DNA from: DATCHW01 sp963806045
Lineage (GTDB): Bacteria > Bacteroidota > Ignavibacteria > Tepidaquicellales > Tepidaquicellaceae
Length of the DNA stretch: 64,000 nucleotides
Assembly: GCA_963806045.1 (NCBI GenBank)
Contig: CAWDWP010000001.1
Span: forward strand, 124,001 to 188,000
Direction of reading: 5' to 3'
A model generated the notes under the pieces. That model saw nothing but the letters and a program-made list of their open reading frames with translations. It searched no databases and had not been told where the DNA came from. How positions within the stretch are numbered: position 1 is the first letter of the stretch; each line of letters opens with the position of its first letter. The position numbers were made by a program, and so were the translations under genes. Shown piece after piece: positions 1 to 7,883 of this stretch.

Positions 1-120
1 TATTTTTTATTGTCTTTTCCATTTCAAAATTCTTCTTTATTCAAAAATAGCAATAAGCGATTGCAAAAGTGTTATGATTTCTTAGAAATAGTTTATAAGA
101 TTTACAGGCAAGACTTTAGT

Positions 121-681
121 TCAGACTTTATCCAGAGGCTTGCGTTTAATTTCCTTAATCATTTTGAAGTGGCTCGGAGGCAAGCCTGTAACTTTTTTGA
201 ACTGGCTGGAAAGATATGCCACACTGCTATACCCCATTTTATATGCAATTTCGCTTAGCGTCAGTTCATCATATACGAGCAGTTCCTTCACGCGTTCAAT
301 TTTCTGGTGGATAAAATATTTTTCTATGGTTGTGCCCTCTGTATCGGAAAAGAGGTTGCTAAGATATGTATAATCTTTATGCAAATGGGATTCAATGTAT
401 TCGGAAAGATTCACTTTAAGTTCTTCATCGGAATGGTGAACAAGATTTATTATCAGGGTTTTAATTCTTTCAATTATCTTGCTGTTATTGTCATCGATAA
501 GTTCAAAGCCGAGCTGTCTTAGTTTCTCACCTACATTTTCTTTTTCGCTGATTGTAAGGTCTTCCAGAATTTCAGCTTCGCCCAGTATCACTGTCTGCGG
601 AGTATAGCCAAGCTTGTCCAGTTCACTCCTCACGACCATAACACATCGGTCGCAAACCATATTTTTAATGTATAACGTCAT
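121..681 (-). CDS. AraC-family regulator with N-terminal HMA-like metal-binding segment
   Basis: The 186-aa product begins with a short heavy-metal-associated-like segment (MVCDRCVMVV, Cys-x-x-Cys near residues 10-13) and ends with an AraC/XylS DNA-binding domain: LSEIAYKMGYSSVAYLSSQF is the second helix-turn-helix, followed by KKVTGLPPSHF. This architecture, HMA-like head plus AraC tail, occurs in Bacteroidota next to copper or other metal efflux genes. The inference is that it senses a thiophilic metal through the CxxC and controls an efflux operon; the cus cluster at 10.7-17.8 kb is a candidate target but is 10 kb away. Start chosen at the ATG giving the CxxC-containing head. The gene is intact, unlike the efflux genes. 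Confidence 0.85.
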   Translation of the reverse strand: MTLYIKNMVCDRCVMVVRSELDKLGYTPQTVILGEAEILEDLTISEKENVGEKLRQLGFELIDDNNSKIIERIKTLIINLVHHSDEELKVNLSEYIESHLHKDYTYLSNLFSDTEGTTIEKYFIHQKIERVKELLVYDELTLSEIAYKMGYSSVAYLSSQFKKVTGLPPSHFKMIKEIKRKPLDKV

Positions 682-722
682 ATAAATTATATAATCATTT
701 ATAATACTTTCTCTTGATTAGA

Positions 723-1070
723 TTAATATTCCAGACCTTCAGAAAGACTTTTTTCGATTGACTTCCGTACAAACTGATTCAGAGAAAGATTTAATGACTT
801 AGCGGAATGATAAGCTCTTGCATGAATATCAGGAGCTACTCTGATGTTAAAGCTCCCTTTAAAAGATTTATGCGGCTCTTTCTTATTAAGTTTGCATATA
901 TCCAGATAATCATCTACAGCTTCGTGAAAAGCTTTGAGAAGTTGATCAACACTTTTCCCTTCAAAAGTAACGAGGTCATTTATACCCTCAATTTTTCCGA
1001 AAAATGTTTTATCGCTCTGACTAAACTGAAGCGAGCCAATGAACGATTTATAAGTTACTGTATTTTTCAT
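723..1070 (-). CDS. hicB: HicB-family antitoxin with ribbon-helix-helix tail
   Basis: The 115-aa product has an N-terminal partial RNase H-like HicB fold (SDKTFFGKIEGINDLVTFEG, then AFHEAVDDYLDIC) and a C-terminal ribbon-helix-helix segment (FNIRVAPDIHARAYHSAK, LNLSLNQFVRKSI) expected to bind the operon promoter. HicB neutralises the HicA mRNA interferase and autoregulates the pair. Its ATG overlaps the stop of the upstream hicA by ATGA, so the two are translationally coupled in the order toxin then antitoxin. Confidence 0.88.
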   Translation of the reverse strand: MKNTVTYKSFIGSLQFSQSDKTFFGKIEGINDLVTFEGKSVDQLLKAFHEAVDDYLDICKLNKKEPHKSFKGSFNIRVAPDIHARAYHSAKSLNLSLNQFVRKSIEKSLSEGLEY

Positions 1071-1327
1071 TTTAATAGATTTTGATTCCTTAATTCTTCT
1101 ATGAGCATATGAATCTGATAATCTTTCAACACCGGTTTTGGATGCGGCTTGTGAAGTCTGATTATATGCTGTGTGGTTTTATGATAAAATGCAACACGCG
1201 AACCGGATGTCTTGCCCGTACTTATTTCTTCATAGCCATAATGTTTTAATATTTTTCTCAAATCATCATAAGAAAAATCTTTTGGATAATTCTTAAATCT
1301 TTGAATTAACTTCTCAATTTTGCTCAC
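1067..1327 (-). CDS. hicA: HicA-family mRNA interferase toxin
   Basis: The longer open frame runs back to 1525, but HicA homology begins at a GTG at 1327 (VSKIEKLIQRF), which gives an 86-aa protein of normal HicA size; the upstream extension overlaps repeat DNA and looks non-coding. The dsRBD-like HicA fold is visible: YDDLRKILKHYGYEE, then GSRVAFYHKTTQHIIRLHKPHP with the catalytic-type His in the strand. HicA cleaves mRNA and arrests growth; it is paired with the HicB that overlaps its stop codon by 4 nt. No strong ribosome binding site is visible before the GTG. Confidence 0.8.
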   Translation of the reverse strand: MSKIEKLIQRFKNYPKDFSYDDLRKILKHYGYEEISTGKTSGSRVAFYHKTTQHIIRLHKPHPKPVLKDYQIHMLIEELRNQNLLK

Positions 1328-1486
1328 AATTAAATATATAATATTATTATAAACAATGCAACTAAATAATAGTTGCAAATCCATCAAAAAAGTGGAAGTT
1401 TTATTTTTAATTACCCGGTCATTTATAGACTGTGTAAAAACACCTTGTGAAGACATAGTCGCAGAGCCTGTCCGAATGCTCAAAAA

Positions 1487-1566
1487 TGTCATTCTGAGTC
1501 CTCCTAGGAGGACGAAGAATCTCAAAAGCAGAATGGAAACAAGATCCTTCGTTCCTCAGGATGACA
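1487..1566. repeat. MITE-like inverted-repeat element
   Basis: Ends are TGTCATTCTGAG and CTCAGGATGACA (11 of 12 complementary), with internal palindrome TCCTCCTAGGAGGA and GAAGAATCTC facing GATCCTTCG. This 80-bp arrangement resembles a widespread family of small dispersed repeats in many bacterial genomes. It has no coding capacity and lies between hicA and the oxidoreductase gene. Confidence 0.6.
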
Positions 1567-1598
1567 AAATACGGAGAATCCTTATATTCCCACTTCGT

Positions 1599-2282
1599 TT
1601 ATCTTGCAATATGAATATTAAACGTTCCTGTTTGAAATGCTCCGAACAGCTGTGCCCAGAAGAAAACATACATTTCGGTTCCTCTTGATAGCTTGATATC
1701 ACCCACATCTAAGATATTCTCATTTTTCCAGCCGAATGAATTTAATAGTTTTTTTACTTCCGTTTTTGCACCGGCATCATTTCCGTTCACAAAGACATTA
1801 TGGTCGCCGGGGACGAGCGATGGATTTGTCATAATATATGCATTCATCGTATTTAAGCTTTTTACAACTTTAGCGTTCGGGAAAGTCCGCTGTATCTGCT
1901 CGGCAAGTGAATCCGTATTGCAGACAAAAAGTGTAGGCGGAAATCCTTTGGAAAAATCAAGCGGATTTGAAACATCCAGAAGAACCTTACTATTCAGATT
2001 TTTTTCGCCTGCCAATTTAAGCGCCTCCAGAGAGCCCATTCCATTGGTCGCATTGATAATGAATTCACCGAATGCTGCTGCTTCACTAAAAGTGGCAAAT
2101 TTTATTTTTTGATGTTGTTTAATCCATTCCTTGAAAGGCGGTCTGCCGAAATTATCAGGTTTATTTTTTGCAAGTAAATCTGCGGTATTGCGGGAACCCA
2201 TCATAACATCATGATTAAGTTCAGACAGCTTCTCTGCTAAGGTTTGCCCCACAACCCCTGTTCCTAAAACTGCAATTTTCAT
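1599..2282 (-). CDS. NADP/F420-dependent oxidoreductase-like Rossmann protein
   Basis: The 227-aa product starts with a dinucleotide-binding motif (GTGVVGQTLAEKL), then GSRN, where Ser-Arg favours NADP, and continues with NATNGMGSLEAL, KVLLDVSNPLDFSKGFPP and VVKSLNTMNAYIM. These match the NADPH-dependent F420 reductase / NAD(P)-binding family, usually 200-230 aa. The substrate is unknown; most members outside actinobacteria and methanogens are simply annotated as NAD(P)-binding. It stands alone, with no operon partner on this strand within 300 bp. Intact. Confidence 0.8.
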   Translation of the reverse strand: MKIAVLGTGVVGQTLAEKLSELNHDVMMGSRNTADLLAKNKPDNFGRPPFKEWIKQHQKIKFATFSEAAAFGEFIINATNGMGSLEALKLAGEKNLNSKVLLDVSNPLDFSKGFPPTLFVCNTDSLAEQIQRTFPNAKVVKSLNTMNAYIMTNPSLVPGDHNVFVNGNDAGAKTEVKKLLNSFGWKNENILDVGDIKLSRGTEMYVFFWAQLFGAFQTGTFNIHIAR

Positions 2283-2580
2283 ATATTTATTCTTTATCGT
2301 TAATATTAAACTTCTAAGAAACTAAAAATAATTTTGTGTATAACAATTATTTATTTCTTAATTTTCTTTGCGTTCCTTCTGTTTTTTCCTCTCTGTGTAA
2401 CTCCGTGCTCGCCTCTGCGCTTCTCTGTGATACTTGCTTTTTATTTTTTACTTAATCCACTTAACGAACTTAATTAACTTAATAAACTCACATTCCGTTT
2501 ATCCCGTTAATCCTGTCTGCCCTGTATTTTTTTGCTTTAAACTTTCGCCTTTAAACTTTATACTTGATAATTACTCATTT
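2283..2580. other. Spacer of repeat-like text, no gene
   Basis: No supported coding frame. The stretch is built from degenerate words that recur in spacers of this window, such as CTCTGTGTAACTCCGTG and CCCGTTAATCCTGTCTG, which resemble the dispersed non-coding repeats of Bacteroidota genomes. Confidence 0.5.
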
Positions 2581-3715
2581 TCACCCTGTAACCGCCTCCG
2601 GCTCATATGAATCCCGGACTTGCTGGTTTCTGAGTTTATGAATATGCTTTGCAATGTACTCTGCATCCCTGCCGACACCGCCGATTAAACCTGACGTTAA
2701 AGAGTACTGAAATTTCATACCCGCAAAATACAACCCCGGTACGGATTTTGAAATTCCCCTGTTGGTTGCAGGCCAGCCTGTTTCATCTGTTACGCTAATA
2801 TCTATCCAGGAAAAATCAGGTTTGTATCCCGTCGCCCATATGATATTGGAAACACGGATAATTCTTCCGTCTTCAAGTTTTGGATAGCCATTGATTACGG
2901 TACCGGTTCTCGGGAGCCGTGATTACCCCTGCCGCATTAAGGTCTGAGATGGATACACTGATTAGGGGCGTCCCTTTACTCAATATTCTCTTTCTTGCTT
3001 TCCTGCCAATTGGTGTCTTTATAGTAAGGATATAGCTGATAAACAACCAGTATAATCCCCCGAAATATTTAAAAAGCCAATCGGGAATGTGAGGGGTTGG
3101 ATTTCCCGAAATAAAGGTTTTGTAAGTCTTGCGGCTTCTGCTCAGCTCTATGGCAATTTGTGCTCCGGATGTTCCCGCTCCGATAATCAGCACGTCCCCG
3201 GGCGGAATCATTTCAGGATTTTTATAAGATGAAGAATGAATCTGGTGAATACTCTCATTAAGTTTTCCGGCAATATCCGGAATGTATGGTGCAGGATTTG
3301 TTCCCGTTGCCACGATGATACACTCTGAAAAATATATACCATTTGAAGTGCTAATTTCAAATGAAGAATTATCTGAAGAATTAATTTTTGAAAGATTGTT
3401 CACTTTTACACCTGACGAAACCGGAAGAGCAGAATTTCTTTACGTATTCTTCGAGGTAGTCAGCCATTTCATCTCTGGTTGCAAAGGTTCCTCGTTCATC
3501 GGGAAAAGGAAAACCTGGTAAGCCGTTATGCTGTGCAGGTGTAAAAAGTATCAGGGAATCCCACCTGTTTCGCCAGCAATCGCCGACTCGTTTATTCTCA
3601 TCGAGAATCAGGAAATCCTCATTGAGTTTCTTAGGTGATATCCGGCTGCAACTCCTGCCTGACCTCCTCCTATTATTATTGTATCCCAATGCTTTTTTTC
3701 AAAAATTCTATCCAA
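2581..3715 (-). pseudogene. Flavin-containing monooxygenase-like protein, frameshifted
   Basis: Three reading frames must be joined to recover the protein. The head reads KKHWDTIIIGGGQAGVAAGY (FAD GxGxxG), then ENKRVGDCWRNRWDSL. The middle (frame 2873-3403) has IVATGTNPAPYIPDI and a second Rossmann motif DVLIIGAGTSGAQIAIELS. The tail reads IIWATGYKPDFSWID and PGLYFAGMKFQYSLTSG and stops at 2581. Motif order and combined length (about 375 aa) match the FAD/NADPH monooxygenase (trkA/CzcO-like) family. Breaks lie near 3630, 3400 and 2900. The putative start is a TTG at 3715 and is uncertain. Either a recent pseudogene or a victim of indel errors. Confidence 0.75.
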
Positions 3716-3848
3716 AGCTATTTTAATAGTTCTAGATAGATAAAACTAAGAAAACAGCATAAAAGTTGACGGGGATAAGTTTTTCCCCCTTATTTAAGCC
3801 GATAGGGCACCTTGGAGTTGGGGAATTAAGTGGGTTGATAAAAAATTT

Positions 3849-3866
3849 TCCCCTCTTGAGAGGGGA
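3849..3866. repeat. Palindrome in a dispersed spacer repeat
   Basis: TCCCCTCT and AGAGGGGA form a perfect 8-bp inverted repeat around TG, followed by TTAAGGGGTGTG. This text is typical of a short dispersed repeat in Bacteroidota-like genomes. No T-tract follows, so it is not a clear terminator. Confidence 0.5.
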
Positions 3867-3897
3867 TTAAGGGGTGTGTAATCAAATCTTCTTCCCA

Positions 3898-4030
3898 CTC
3901 ACATTTCACGTCTGACATTTCACATTTTGCATTTTACGTTTTACCTTTTACGTCTTACATTTTACGCTTTACCTTTTACATTTTACCTTTTACGTCTTAC
4001 TTTTAACGTCTTACCTTTTACGTTTTACTT
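3898..4030. repeat. Degenerate tandem array of ACGTTT/ACCTTTT-like words
   Basis: About a dozen imperfect units of roughly 10-11 bp, alternating forms such as TTTTACGTC, TTACCTTTTAC and TTTTACATT, run head to tail. Shorter arrays of the same vocabulary occur at about 7305-7340 and 10630-10682. Spacing is irregular and there are no unique spacers, so this is not a CRISPR. Confidence 0.65.
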
Positions 4031-4035
4031 TGTTA

Positions 4036-4076
4036 TTAAAAGATAGCTTTAATAATAAAAAATTAAGTAGTAAATT
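4036..4076. repeat. Direct repeat copy 1, left edge of island segment
   Basis: 33 bp (4036-4068) are identical to 7725-7757, then one mismatch and seven more identical bases, so 40 of 41 match. The copy at 7725 lies at the 3' end of a RecG/AlbA-like coding remnant; this copy has lost the rest of that gene. The two copies bracket about 3.65 kb of broken accessory genes. Confidence 0.75.
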
Positions 4077-4146
4077 AAAATAAGGGAACCATTATTTACA
4101 ATTTCCTAACCAAAAGTTCTTATTTAGCTGTATTTTATAATTAATT

Positions 4147-4891
4147 ATGAAACAAAACGAAGCAGTAATACAAACACTTGAAAAATTAGGTGGAATAGCA
4201 ACTCTCGGACAATTAAATCAGGAAGTCTTTAAAATTAAAGATTGCGAATGGAAAACTAAAACACCATTTGCAAGCATAAGACGAATTGTTCAGTTAGACA
4301 AAGAAATTTATAGAATAAAACCAGGATTATATGGGCTGGTTAGTTAAAGATATCAGAAAATTGAATCAAAGGTATCATTGTTGAAACCGATTAAGAACAA
4401 AAACGCTTCAAGAGAAGTAATTGAATTCAATCACTCGTATTATCAAGGATTAATTATTAATCGTTGGAAGATCTTAAAGATGCTTAACACTTATGTCCCA
4501 AACCAGGACAAAAATAAGAAATTTATTAATGACAAACTGTGGTATTTAACAAATTGAACGCAGTTCCTGATTTTAGCTTTCCCACATTTGGTTCAAAAAG
4601 ATGTTCTCTATTGATGTTATTTGGTTCAATGACAGAAAAATGCCACATTCGTTCTTTGAGGTTGAATATTCGACTGATATCTAAATTCGTCTTTTGAAAT
4701 TTAATGATTTACAAGATTTTTTTTGTAGAATGATTATTGTTGCGAGATGAAGAAAAAATGAATATGAAACCAAATTGGAATATTCATCTTTCACAGAGAT
4801 AAAAAAGAGAGTAATATTTTTAAATTATGAATCTCTAACTAAACAATATGAAAGTATTATAGAACAGCAAAAATATGATTTAATATTATGA
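4147..4891 (+). pseudogene. Winged-helix plus PD-(D/E)xK nuclease-like protein, frameshifted
   Basis: The first 66 codons (4147-4347) encode a winged-helix-like head (LEKLGGIATLGQLNQEV, then PFASIRRIVQ, IYRIKPGLYGLVS) typical of HARE/HTH restriction-linked domains. Past the stop, further frames read FNHSYYQGL, VPNQDKNKKFIND, IDVIWFNDRKMPHSFFEVEY, DLQDFF and a tail ending KYDLIL at 4889. The Asp...Glu-x-Glu arrangement in IDVIWFN...FFEVE looks like a PD-(D/E)xK nuclease core. I recall this composite as an uncharacterised protein found in Bacteroidota accessory islands. At least three frame breaks and one stop make the copy non-functional as read. Confidence 0.6.
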
Positions 4892-5039
4892 ATCTTACAA
4901 TTAGAAATTTTTTAATTAGAAAAAAATTAAAAGGTTATTTTTATTTAACTAATAATTTTAATTATTTTTCTGATTCCATAAATTTCGGGAAAAGTGTCAC
5001 AACAAATTATTTCACCAAAAATAATAGATTCAGAATGCA

Positions 5040-6130
5040 GGAAAACCGCTAAGGTATTAAATGATTTATCAACTACATTTAGGGGAAAAAATTATTTTAT
5101 GAATTATATGACACGAAACATTTAAAGCCGGAAGAAATTTGCAAAGTCCGGTATTTCTCCGCAAACCAGGATTTTAGGGGTTCCAGGGAATTTGAAGAGT
5201 TAATAGATAGATATGATACTGACCCCACGATATTTGATAAAAATAATATAAATAATAATCCTGAAGATTTTTTAGATATATCGGAATCACGTCTCTTTCG
5301 CAAAATGATAAACGTGTTAAGTATGCATTAACTGCATCTAAAATATTGATAGGACTTGAAATTGAGCCGTTTGATTTATTTAAATATTTCAATAAAGATG
5401 TATTAAAAATACGAGAGTTTTTGCTTGGCAATAAAGGCTCAGGATTCGGAAATAAAAAGATAGATATGTTCATTCGCGATATGGTTGTTCTGAAAGTCTG
5501 GAAAAACCCTGTTAATTTCGATTCGATAAATGTTGCGAGTGATATCAATACAATTAAAGTAGCTTTACGAACAGGGATAATCGAAACCTCAATTCCGTTA
5601 GTTTCAAGTTTCCTTGATATTTTTTGTTATCAATATTTGGCTTAATGGATGAAATGTCGGCAAAAGCATGGCGTCGTGTCTGGGAATTCTGGAATAAAGA
5701 TTATCCAGAAACCTGTATAGAAAGTCCATGTCTGATTGATTATTTAGTTTACAGAATTATCGGAAAAGATTTCTGTAACGAGAAATTAAATATTTATAAA
5801 TGTGAATCCGGAGAACATCAATTTAAGTGGCACACCGGAAGAAATAAAAAATGCCAGGTTTGTAAAGAGCACAATGCTTATGTAATTTCAAAAGTTCTTC
5901 CCTGCACCGATAAAAATGGTTATATTGTAATCGAAAGAAGTGAATATGTCGGAGGTACGAACCCATTACTAAAGGGTATAAAAGAATGCCCTTTCGTTGC
6001 AGTATGTAATCCAAAAGATGTAAGTTTCAGAAAACTAAATCCTCCGAAATCAATTAGTATATTGGGACAAACCGGATGGGAAAGTGCCGGTACTTTAAGC
6101 GGAGAAGGCGGCGGCGGATTGATGTCATGA
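5040..6130 (+). pseudogene. Helix-hairpin-helix/DNA-glycosylase-like protein of unknown role, frameshifted
   Basis: Three overlapping frames give one protein: YDTKHLKPEEICKVRYFSAN; then LFKYFNKDVLKIREFL, SGFGNKKIDMFIRDMVVL and VASDINTIKVALRTGI; then DEMSAKAWRRVWEFW, CIESPCLIDYLVYRIIGKDF, KCESGEHQFKW and KKCQVC. The helical layout with a GFGNKK hairpin followed by DxNT and paired Cys resembles HhH-GPD DNA glycosylases of the archaeal type with a Cys cluster, but I cannot name the family. The tail has an odd Gly-rich end (GEGGGGLMS) and a conserved-looking SILGQTGWESAG. The start is lost or unclear; breaks lie near 5290 and 5630. Confidence 0.45.
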
Positions 6131-6388
6131 TAATCTGTTTGAGTCAAGCTCTGTAAATATTTGTAATTATTATTAATATTTTTTATATAAACAAATTTAT
6201 TTTGAAGTTATTCCAAATCTAAAACCCGTAAAGAAATTTTATTTTCTTGAATATTTTTATATTCTTTTGAAATGTATTAAAAATTATAATGAAACATCAA
6301 AAACATTTGAATTATTTAAAAAATTAGAAGCGGAAAAAGGTTGAAAAAATTATTAATAAATTATCAAGGTGAGGAGGTATGACACATA

Positions 6389-7138
6389 ATGATTGAAGAT
6401 TTTAAAAAATCAATACAAGCTGTGTTTTATGAAAGAATATCAAGCCCTTTGTCAGGAGCATTTTGTTTATCTTGGGTTGCATGGAATTGGAAATTGTTAT
6501 ACACGTTATTCTTTGGCAATGGTTGTCTATCGACAAAAGAAAAATTTTCGAATTTATCTGAAATAATTTTGTTACATTTAAATACTTATATCTTATATAT
6601 CCCGGAATATTAGCGCTCTTTTTTCGTTTTATTTTATCCACTATTAACAACAGGTGCCCTATACGATTTCATTACAATATAAAAAATGGCAAAACAAACT
6701 CAAAAATGAATTTGAGGAACAAAAGCAATTATCAATTTCACAATCAGTTGAAATTAGATTAATGTATAAAAAACAGCAGGAAAAATTTGAGAAAATCATT
6801 AGTGAAAAAGAAGAGGTGAATACAAGATTAAAAGATGAATTAAAAAAATATGAGGACGAGATTAATCAAGAAGATTAGCGATTAGGGCAAATGAGGGAGA
6901 AGCAGAACGACTTTTTGAATGGCAGAAAGAATATGAGGTATTATCAAAAGCTAATTTCTTTAGCTCATTTGATTATCTTGTCGAAACAATTAATAGTGGT
7001 CATAATATTAGTGATTGTTCGCGACACATGGTAGCCTATGCAATATCACATGATTTGATTAAAAGAAGTGATAAAAATCCGTCAATATATAATTGGACTG
7101 AAAAAGGTAATTTCTTTGTAAAAGAAAAGTTTAAATAA
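6389..7138 (+). pseudogene. Membrane-anchored coiled-coil protein with C-terminal winged-helix-like end, frameshifted
   Basis: Frame 1 (6389-6613) opens with MIEDFKKSIQAVFYERISS and one hydrophobic segment (SWVAWNWKLLYTLFF). A second membrane segment falls across the break near 6613. Frame 2 (to 6878) gives a charged coiled coil (EFEEQKQLSIS, KFEKIISEKEEVNTRLKDEL). A third frame continues ANEGEAERLFEWQKEYEVL and SFDYLVETINSGH to a TAA at 7136. The head belongs to a family of small two-helix membrane proteins with a cytoplasmic coiled coil seen in Bacteroidota; function unknown. Two frame breaks. Confidence 0.55.
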
Positions 7139-7340
7139 AAATATTTTAATTTCGCTGCCATCATTGGTATTTAAGTGAAACAACACCAATAACATTTTAG
7201 CTGGATTTGTATACGCTAAGGCTCACCTTCGATTTTCGCCTAAAGGTATAGAGGAATGTAGAAATAATACCCCAGATGTTAGGGTATAGGACTTTTCAAC
7301 TTTTCTACGTTTAACGTTTTACCTCTTACTTTCTACTTTC

Positions 7341-7510
7341 TTAGTGCACCATAACTTGTGCCATTTCTGATTTTTTGAGTTTGCTCCGTTTGCGGTATTG
7401 CTCTTTTATTATTACGAATATTACCGGAGTAACGAATAATACGTGAACTATGGAAGTTAAAATCCCGCCAAATTAAATGAATTGAAAGAGGTTTTGCCAG
7501 ATCCGCACTT
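7341..7510 (-). pseudogene. 3' remnant of a second cusA-like RND pump gene
   Basis: The DNA aligns closely with the cusA 3' end at 10683-10860: both encode the terminal LAKPL...VHVLFVTP...IKEQYRKR...KKSEMAQxMVH. Only the last 50 or so codons remain, with an internal frame break; upstream the homology stops abruptly at about 7510, where plus-strand coding similarity of another gene starts. This implies a former duplicate of the cus locus cut by rearrangement. Confidence 0.75.
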
Positions 7511-7769
7511 AATAAAAAATTTGAACAATTAGCAGAAATTATTATAATCATTTTAAACGCAAAGAAAAGTTACTCCGCCAAATGGCGGTATAAGCGGCGG
7601 TATAAATGGGGGAGTAAAATCATTACTAACTTTAATAAAAGAACGACCGGGATTAAAAGTACCGAATCTTTCAAAAATTTAAAAAAAGGGATATGTGGAA
7701 AAAGAAGGGTCATTCATTTTTAACTTAAAAGATAGCTTTAATAATAAAAAATTAAGTCGTAAATTCTAA
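7505..7769 (+). pseudogene. C-terminal remnant of RecG/AlbA_2-type ATP-binding regulator
   Basis: One frame gives KKFEQLAEII and, after a shift, GGINGGVKSLLTLIKERPGL, VPNLSKI, KKGYVEKEGSFIFNL and a stop at 7767. The NGGINGGV run followed by a winged helix is the characteristic tail of Bacteroidota putative transcriptional regulators/helicases with an AlbA_2 domain. The N-terminal four-fifths are absent and a stop interrupts the wing. Its final 40 bp are the right copy of the direct repeat. Confidence 0.6.
7725..7765. repeat. Direct repeat copy 2, right edge of island segment
   Basis: Matches 4036-4076 at 40 of 41 positions. It encodes the last residues of the RecG/AlbA-like remnant, so this is probably the parental copy. 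Confidence 0.75.
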
Positions 7770-7883
7770 TTTATAATATTCTAAAATTAAAGGTATTACA
7801 AACACGCAAAAGAAATGATATGATTGTTTTAGATGCCTTGGTTTCTCATATTGAAAAATTTATAAATTTATAAATATAAATAA

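Larger units (their letters stand above)
3716..4146. other. Gene-free spacer with hairpin, tandem array and direct repeat
   Basis: No coding frame is supported. It contains the palindrome at 3849-3866, the ACGTTT-like array at 3898-4030 and the first copy of a 41-bp direct repeat at 4036-4076; each is listed separately. Confidence 0.6.

Noticed and set aside
3898..4030. Possible CRISPR array
   Set aside because: Units are about 10-11 bp, imperfect and without unique spacers; no cas genes in the window.
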